64,000 nucleotides of DNA. Origin: Symsagittifera roscoffensis (taxonomy: Eukaryota; Xenacoelomorpha; Acoela; Convolutidae). The translations under genes and the position numbers were made by a program. Location: assembly GCF_963678635.1 (NCBI RefSeq), contig NC_087066.1, forward strand, positions 23,281,996-23,345,995, written 5' to 3'. The notes beneath the pieces are model-generated. The model saw nothing but the letters and a program-made list of their open reading frames with translations. It searched no databases and was not told the origin of the DNA. Shown here piece by piece: positions 36,001 to 45,000 of this stretch. Positions within the stretch are counted from its first letter, which is position 1. Each line of letters begins with the position of its first letter.

Positions 36001-39000
36001 TTCAATTTGCATTAACCTTGTGATTTAGAGTATCTTCGAATAACAATTTCGGCAAAGCCTTTTTCCTGTGCTCGATCAGAAGATTTGCAATGGACTTTAA
36101 TGATTCAAGTTTTGATTTCTGTTTCAAATCAAGATACTGTAAGCATGGTTCAGGTGCTTTTCAGTCGCAACCTGAAGTTTTTTAACAATTTTTTTCAACA
36201 AAAGCAACTACTAACTTCTGAATCTTTTCACATCTGAACCATCACAATCCTAATTAATTTCTGAACCATCACAAGCTATTAACTTCTGAACCATCACAAT
36301 CCTTCTTTGATTAAAAATTGCTTTCTTGTCCTTGTATGTCTTTTACTGCATATCCCAAAAATTTTTGTTCGATGTAACTGAAAGGTATTTTTAGTTTCAT
36401 TCAGGATGGGAAGATTATGTTCAATTTGAGTATTATGGTGTTAATGAAGATCAATTGGATTTTGGATGTGTCCTCATGGGATACAGTTGTAGTTTCAGCT
36501 CGGAAGTAGAAAATTGGTTTTGAAATATTCTGGTACAGATGAGTTGAGCGTCAAACGATTGGATACTTCTTTAGATACAATTGGATATCCTTTTTCATTG
36601 TTTGAAAGACACTTCTATTTGCCATACTTGGAAAGAGTTGTTCCATTAATATCAAAACAAAGTTGTAATGAAGTATGTCTTAAATTTCAGTTTTTAGATC
36701 TATTGCAAGATTTTTCTTTGCTCTTGGATTTTTGAAGTGTGTCTTTTTTTAACCACGTTCTTTTTTTCCTGAAAGCTAGGGTAGCATGTTATACTGCAGA
36801 TTGATACTGGATCAACCTTAAATTCAATTCCAAAACCGTAATCTCATAGTCTCCGCTGGCAAAATGGTTAAATTGAGAAATTGTCTGGCTTAAGCATTAC
36901 TATCATTACTGGGTTTCGGAGACTTTAACAGTTTGAAGGAAAGAAGTAAGTGAATGCATTGCAACCGTCTATTATTTTTCAACCCATTGAGGAGAGTTCA
37001 CGGAATGTGTTTGTTTGTTTTGGAAACTCGGTGAATGAGATCGATTTGAGTCTCTTATGCTGTTAAGAGTATGGCCATTTCGATAGTTTTGTCGAACTCT
37101 TGTATTATGATTAAATTATATTTATCCTAGGAACAATATTCGTCAGCGGCTTATTCACTTTCTCAAAATGTCTTTTCTCCCAACCAAACCTCTCGCAAAC
37201 TTTTGTCATAGCTTTCAAACTTCTTTGAGTTTGAATTTTGGCAGTATGTTTTTGATTACCACTGCCATTAAAAGTGTTTTTTTTTAATAACAAAAGCCGT
37301 AGTTATTTTGATTTGAGTTAGAATTTTTTTGATTAATCCAAAGTTTGCTCTTGTTTTGTTTTTCCGTACTGACCGTTCTGATTAGGGAAACTGTTTCTCT
37401 TTTTGTTTCTTTTCATAATCATTTCCAAATGAGAATTTTCGCTCATTTTTAATGATCAATTTTTTTCCGAGTTTGTTTAGTTCATCTTATGTTTGCTTTT
37501 TTGACTTTTTGACGTTTTATCAACTTGATTTTTTTGAGTTTCAAATGAAGTCATTTTGACAGTTGTTGACTAGTTGGCAGGATCTGTAGTTATAATGAAC
37601 ACATGATGCTTAGTGATGACATGATTTGTCAATGTACTGATAGTTTCTTTGTTGGTACTGTACAATTAACACAGCATCTCTAGCGGCGGCCTTAAGTTTT
37701 GCAGCAGCTTCAGTAGTGATGATTTTGGTCACCACAAACTGTTTCTTTTTTTGAAAAAAAAAACTGTTCAGACAAATCAGCCAAACCTTTATTGAGAGTT
37801 TTTAACTATGAAAAAATTGAAGGTATTGAGCAGCGGATGGTACTGAGTTTTTGCGGCAACTAGTTTTCTTTTACTCTTTAAAAAAATGAGTTTTTCTTGA
37901 CAAAGAGATTTTTATTTATTCCCAATTTTTATGATATCTATAATTTTTCCCAGATAGACTATATCGAACCACAATCCTTCATCAGTAAGACTATATCGAA
38001 CGAGTAAAGTGCCGTGCGTTTCACTGCTTTAAAGATGAGCTACTAATTGAGAAGAGCTTAAAACAATTGGCAAAAACTGATACGACAGAAGCACTCAAAG
38101 GAGGTCAAATTTTTGTAGAAAAGTAATCGTGTGAACAATTTGAAGTGTATACTGCTTGGCATTGGTGCTTTAATCATTTAGGAAAACCAATTGAAGTAAT
38201 TTAAGAGTGCTGTTTGTCGGAAACTATTCTTAAAAACTTAGCTAAAAACTTGCAATTTTTGGGCCCGGCTACTTAAAAAGAACAATAGCAATTTTTGTAC
38301 CAGCGCTTTTGATTGTCACCAAGAACAAAAACTTAAAGATTTTGATTTGATAAATAATGAGTGCCCTTGACATTAAACTAAGTCATGTTTTTGGGGGTTC
38401 TGAACCTACGATTACTATTTGTCTTTTGAACCAGTGCCGAGGTTCGGCAAAAACATTTACCTTTTTCATTATTATAAATAATATGATTATTATGATTACT
38501 ATTAAGCTAATGATTTTTTTCATAAATTTTATTACGAGTGTTTTTTATAGCTTAACTTTTTTCTAATGTTAAAAAATTTTTTAAGAAGCAAAGTGAATGA
38601 AACAACACTTCTGAATTTCTCGACCAATTCCAGTTTTCACTGAAATTCCGTATTTTATAGGAAAAAAAAATTAGCATTATGTCTGAGAATAGATGTTTGT
38701 CATGAACCCAAGAAGTTGTTACAGTTTTTGATAGGCAATTTGATTTTTTAACAACGGAGTTTGAAGCAAAAAATTTAGCATTATCTCGCAGTTGCTGGAG
38801 ATAAATTCTATTCCATGTAATATGATATATTTTGTAATAAAACCATCAAAATTCTATAGGAGTGCAATTTCCAGCTTTCTGGCGTTTAATGACTTTGTAA
38901 CATTTGTTGAGAAAACTGCCGAATATCAATCTTGTCGAACAGCCTAAATAGCTTCTATGAATTAAGCATCTTAAGATGTATTAAGATGTACGTTGATCCC

Positions 39001-42000
39001 GAAATATGTTTTTTATCCTAAAATCCCAAAGCACATCAAAGCTCTCAGCAGTAACGCGTAGAACTTCAGGTTAATTTATAGTCTTAGCTACATTTAATCC
39101 AAGCTTACTTTCATTGGTTTATGAAAGCTACTTAACCGCATACGGCCTGAAAAATTTCACAGTGTCAATTTCTAAGTAAGCGTTTCAATAAGATAATTTT
39201 ACTAACAAATAATGCTTTTTAACTCAAACTTATTTAAAGAGTCATGAAAATATTTTGCAGCAGCACAGTGGTAATTTTTTTGTCAGCATAACAGGATAAT
39301 TTTAAAAAATCAGTCAAATCGGCTCTCATCAAAATGAAGGTATCGGACAGTGCAAATTACTGAACCTTGGCGATGCAGCAGCACAGTGGTAATTTTTTTG
39401 TCAGCATAACAGGATAATTTAAAAAAATCAGTTAAATCGGCTCTCATCAAAATGAAGGTATCGGACAGTGCAAATTACTGAACCTTGGCGATGCAGCAGC
39501 ACAGTGGTAATTTTTTTGTCAGCATAACAGGATAATTAAAAAAAAATCAGTCAAATCGGCTCTCATCAAAATGAAGGTATCGGACAGTGCAAATTACTGA
39601 ACCTTGGCGATGCAGCAGCACAGTGGTAATTTTTTTGTCAGCATAACAGGATAATTTAAAAAAATCAGTCAAATCGGCTCTCATCAAAATGAAGGTATCG
39701 GACAGTGCAAATTACTGAACCTTGGCGATAATCAATTTCAATTTACTCTTAAACCATAACTTTATGATATTTTTTTTACTTTTTGGGTTTCCAGCTTTTT
39801 TGAAATTTTTCCGAAGTTTTTCCAATATGCCTGCTTTTATACAAGCCATATCGAACGAGTAAAGTGATCTGCGCTTTAACTGACAGAAAGATGGGCTACT
39901 AATGAGCGGCAAAATTTGATACCATATAAACAGCCACAAGAGCTCATTTTGTTTGGAAAAAATAAGCCTGTGAACAATTTGAAACCTTAGCTTGATGTTG
40001 GTGTTTTAGTATTTTAGTAAAGTAAATTGCAGCGATTTAAGAGTACTGTTTGTCGAAAACTGTATGAAAAAACTTTTTTTCTTAAACTTACAACTTTTGG
40101 GCTCGGTTACTGAAAAAGGCCAAAAGTTTTGACTGGCATTTTTTACCAGTGTTTTCCAATGTGACCAATAAAGAGGATAAAGGAGTTGATTTGATAGACA
40201 TTGAGTGTCATCGTCATTTGAATAGGTCCTGTTTTTGGGACTAAAACATCTGATTAGTTTTTTGCCTTTTGGTTCAGTATTGTGACTAGGTAATAACTCT
40301 TACCATTTTGTACGATTATTATGATAATTATTATAATAATGATTATTATTTTATGAGTGTTGAGTAGGAAAATGTTTGATGATTATAATCTCTTTTCTTT
40401 AGTTTTCATGATTGTGATTGTTTTCACAATCAGTTCCCTGTGGTATAATGACATCAAAAATGCTATACATGACAGTCTCTTCTTTGGTTCATATTTCATA
40501 GAGGGAGGGAGAGGGGAGGGCTAGTTTTGTTCGGTTGAGCGAACTCAAATGATTTTTACTACCGTTGATTCTTTCGATAGTTTCTTTCGTCTGTATCGCT
40601 GTCAGGGTATAAAAACTGCCCAGTACCATATCCACGTCTAAGCTTCATGTTGAGACCAGGTAAAATCTCAACTAATGATCTCATGATTTTGATACTTTTT
40701 GCTATGTAAAGAAGTTTATCAGTTGCTGTAAAAGGACTGGTAATCGCTACATCACGTTTCAAAGGGTCTACAATTGTAAAGTGAATATCACGCAGATACA
40801 TATTTTGCGCCACTGTTTTAAACATAGCTTTTTCATGTTGTTGAATATCCCGGAAATCAGAAGCAGAGATGTTGCCCGATGGTAGTAGATCCTAAAATAT
40901 ATTGCAGGAGAAAATTCATTGAAAAAAAACTATGTGTGGGCGAGAATCTTAGAACTTTGACAGTTAGGAGCATTTATTCATCTTCAGGTTAAACTGGATT
41001 GCTATCTAGAAGTTGTTGCCTAATTGTTGAGATAAACCTATACAATATTTTCATTGGATATGACAATAATGATACGCTTGTAACGAGAAGGCCCGGGACG
41101 GGATTTTAGAGAAAAGCTCCTCAAGTTGCGATACTCCCCTCTACCTGGACACCCCCGCCGGAAACTCCACACGTGAAAAACCAGGTTGTAATTCTTTTTT
41201 TAAATTTGTTTTTGCAATCCTTTTTTTGTTTACAATCCATTTCACAATACATTGTTTCTCTTATTTGCATTTTTTGTACCTTGTTAAGTGAATGTCCATG
41301 CCGAAGTACAGGCTGAAGTGGATACCTATGCAGGAAACTGGTAAAAGGAACCTCAGGGACCGAGTACTGCAGCCCAAAAGATGTTGCAGCCGCAGTTAAC
41401 TCGTACAGATGTGCAAAACTAGCCAACCTTGCCGCTACTGTCTTGCACTATCCCTCACAAAAACTGAACTGTGTTACCATAGTAGCCGGCTTTAATAATA
41501 ATTTATCTAGGGATTCAGACTTTGTTAAAAATTTGCTAATAGTTTTCATAAGTTTGACACAAACGTGCTTAATTATCCCTAAAACCATCCTCTCTGCAAA
41601 TGATGACTTAAGAAATAGCAAACTGAGCGTTCCAAATATTCTTTGTTTTGCCTTATTAAGCACATTTGTCAATATTTTATCACTCAAGAACCCGAATTGT
41701 TGCCCCAAATCTAAATGCTAATTTTTGTGCTAATGATAGTAGTCACTTATCTCGCTATGGATATAACCTTTTCAGTTTATTGCTCACTCAGCTAACTTGT
41801 ATGTATTCATCATAAAATTACCCTCCTCGTTGCCAAATTATGGCTGATGAGACACATTGCCATATTTGCACACGCCACATCCAAAAAGGAGGCCTTTAGT
41901 GCGTCATTTGCAAAGCATGCATCAGCGTCTCATGTAGCGGGCTGCAGAGCAGCAAATATTATTAATATGGGTTCTTCTGCATACAATGCATCCCCGAGAA

Positions 42001-45000
42001 CTTTGCAAAGGGGTCTAACTCCACCAACAGACCACCAACAACAGCCCCCATCACAATTCAAGAAGAGACGTCAACGATAACACCCGAAAGGGACGTACTC
42101 CTCAACGCAACACAACCACTACAGTTCTCTTTGACCCCTGGAAACGTATCAACCAAGAACTCAAATTTAATATAAACAAAAAAAAATAAAAATGTCAATA
42201 AATGGAAACCGCGCTTCAAAGTTTTAAGCAAGAACAAGCCCGGTTTTCAATTCATAGAATTACAGAACCGGCAATGGTTGTCATTAGCAGAAGAAACTCC
42301 AAAATCTAACAACGCAATGAAAACAGCACTAATTTTCCCAACAATTGCTGCCCTCCAAAACTAAATCAGAAACAAACAACACCAATTCCAAAACTCTGAG
42401 CCATCTTCTAAGTTTGTGGAAGCGAGACCTACAATAGGACCTTCTGACTGAAGTGAAAACTCTCTAAATTAGACACCAAAACAGAAAAATGCAATGTCCT
42501 TAGTATTCTGAAATGAAAAACGTCAAGGTAAAGCAGCGAATACTAACTATGTAACTGAAGCAAGAAGAGACACAAAGCCATAACACCCCTCTAAATTTGA
42601 ATAAGAAAATAGCCAAGACAGTTCGATATTCAAATTTGAAAAAACATGGAAGCCACGGTGCCTCAGGTCTAGATGCGTGCGAATGGAAAAGGATGTTAAC
42701 TCATTTCATCCGTTGCGCTTTGCCAAATAATTGAGAAGCTATCCTATACATTAGCAATTTAATATATCCCCCATGAAAACCTAACGGCGTACAACTTGTG
42801 TTGCCTGATACCGCTGGATAAAAATCCAAGGGTAAGGCTTTTTGGTATAGGCAAGGATCTGAGACAAAAATCTGATAAAACAATCACTCCATGTATAGAA
42901 TCGGAACTCAAAAACCTCGGGAATAAGTTCCAATTCTGCTTAGGCCAGAAGTGTGGAATCGAACATTCTATCCACAGCTTGAGGCAAGAGTTTGAGAAAA
43001 CCGAATTGGACGCCACATTACTTAATGATGTAGAAAATGCCTTCTAGAAGCCCAGGAGAGAAATGGCTCCATGCTCTGAAAAATTTTACATTCTTTGCCC
43101 GGTACTGTACTGAAACATGCGATGGTCAACTCATATAAACATCCCTCAAACTTATATGTCAACAACAAGGTTTTGACATCTACCGAAGGCAAAACGGAAG
43201 GTGAACCCCGCGCAATGGCTATGCCACGCGATAATCCCACTGATCGAGCTCCTGCAAAAACCAAGTAATACCCAAAAATGGTACGCTGATACGGAAGCGC
43301 TGCAGGTGTTCTTATGAATCTCCGTGCAATACTCGACAAGCTGGATGTGAAGTTTTCCAAATTTCAAATCCTAATAGAGAAAAACCGACGGGAATGCGCC
43401 AGAAAGATATATGAAGACACAAATACAACAATGCTGAATGATTTTGAAGTCCATGGATCGGTTATAGGAACACCATCAGCATGCAATAATTATATGGAAA
43501 TCGAAAATGAAAAGGCAACAACCTTAGCAAAAAGCTTTCTAAAACAGCTAAAACACCACCACAACACCACCACAGCTACTTCCTATTTTACTGGTAAAAC
43601 AACAAAACCGATGAAGATCGCAGCCTTTTTGCACTACCATTACGATTGGGAGGATTAAATTTCTTCAGTAACACAATCTTTTTTTTCTGCAATTCTGCAA
43701 CTATGAATTGTTACAAGCCATCTGTGATCCATAAGAAAACAGTGAACCAAAATTTGCTAAAACATAACAAACTCTGTAAATAGAAACATCATAACTGAGA
43801 GACAGACCATCACACTCTCAAAACAGTCTAAAATTATAAAATTCTCATCGGAAAAAAAAGCTAAAAATAATTTTAGAATCATAAAAAGGAGCATTGAACT
43901 GGCTAAGCGTGCTACCATTAAAAAGTACAATTCTTCCCTCAGCAAATCAGAATTTAAAGATTGTCTTACACCTGAGATTTGGATGGAACCAGCAAGCAGT
44001 CAACATACATGAACATGTGGAAAACCGTTTACACTGACGCACTCTCTACACTGCCCCAAAATGTGGATACTCTCACTCAGACATAATGAAATTTGTGTAC
44101 CTTTGCGACACTCCTGGACGAATCATGTAATGATGATGAGACATTATAGTGTTTTTAGTGTATTTATAGTGTATTTTAGCGTCAAATCATTAAATTACCA
44201 ACAAAGATTTTTGGATGTGGAACAGAACAGCTTCGTGCCACCAATTTTTGACTCTACTGGAGGAGCAGCACCAGGCTCTAGAAAAAACGTTCAGAAACTA
44301 GCAGAGAAATAAAAGCGAAAAACGGAACGAAACCTACTCCGACACAAACTGTGCAAGAACCAAAAAAGTTTTGCACATCTGAGGAGTGCAATCCTATGCC
44401 TCAGGGGGTGCAAAAAACTTTAAAATATATATAGCATAGACATTTCCATCAGAGCTATAATCGAGGAGGGAAGATTTCTTTGACAAACCTCTGCATGCTG
44501 TAAAATCAACATGATTTATTCATAAAAATAGCTCTTTTTCCTTTTACCTCCCACCTCACTCAAACATGAACTTAATGGTCTAACGAGTGGGTTTACAAGG
44601 TTGATTATGAAGACCAAGTATGTTTGTCATGACCTAATTAGCTCACATGTATATTTTTATGACAATCGCACAAAGTGAATAGTAACTTCATACATAAAAA
44701 TTTGCAGGTGGGGGGAAGGGGAAGGAAAAAGAGCCATAAAATATTGCCGATGTATTTATTTAGCGTTGGTATGGCCCTATCCAACCTGTGCACGGACCGT
44801 GGCATGACGGATGGGCCTATTTTATTTGACCTCCTTTTTTCCGAACCTTACCAAAATCCATTTGGGTCAATTTTAAAATCACCTAAACTGATCAGGTTCT
44901 TTTTCTTTTTCCCCCAACCTGCAAAATTTTTAGAGTCATTTTTCTCTAATGACCCGCTGATCAAAGAGAGCCGCTGATCAACTAAGGTGTCTAAAAAATC

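Larger units (their letters stand above)
41840..44312 (+). mobile_element. Decayed LINE (non-LTR retrotransposon)
   Basis: Plus-strand order: Cys-rich PHD-like start, a long broken region, RT fragments, and a conserved-looking C-terminal tail. It is antisense to the phosphatase in the intron between the exons at 46.3 and 40.9 kb. The clade looks CR1/L2-like or related, but this is not certain. Confidence 0.7.

Noticed and set aside
39257..39729. CRISPR-like array
   Set aside because: 118-bp units abut directly, there are no unique spacers, and the context is animal-type DNA.
43022..43367. Minus-strand 112- and 71-codon open stretches as exons
   Set aside because: They are antisense to the LINE RT fragments and show no domain or splice context.
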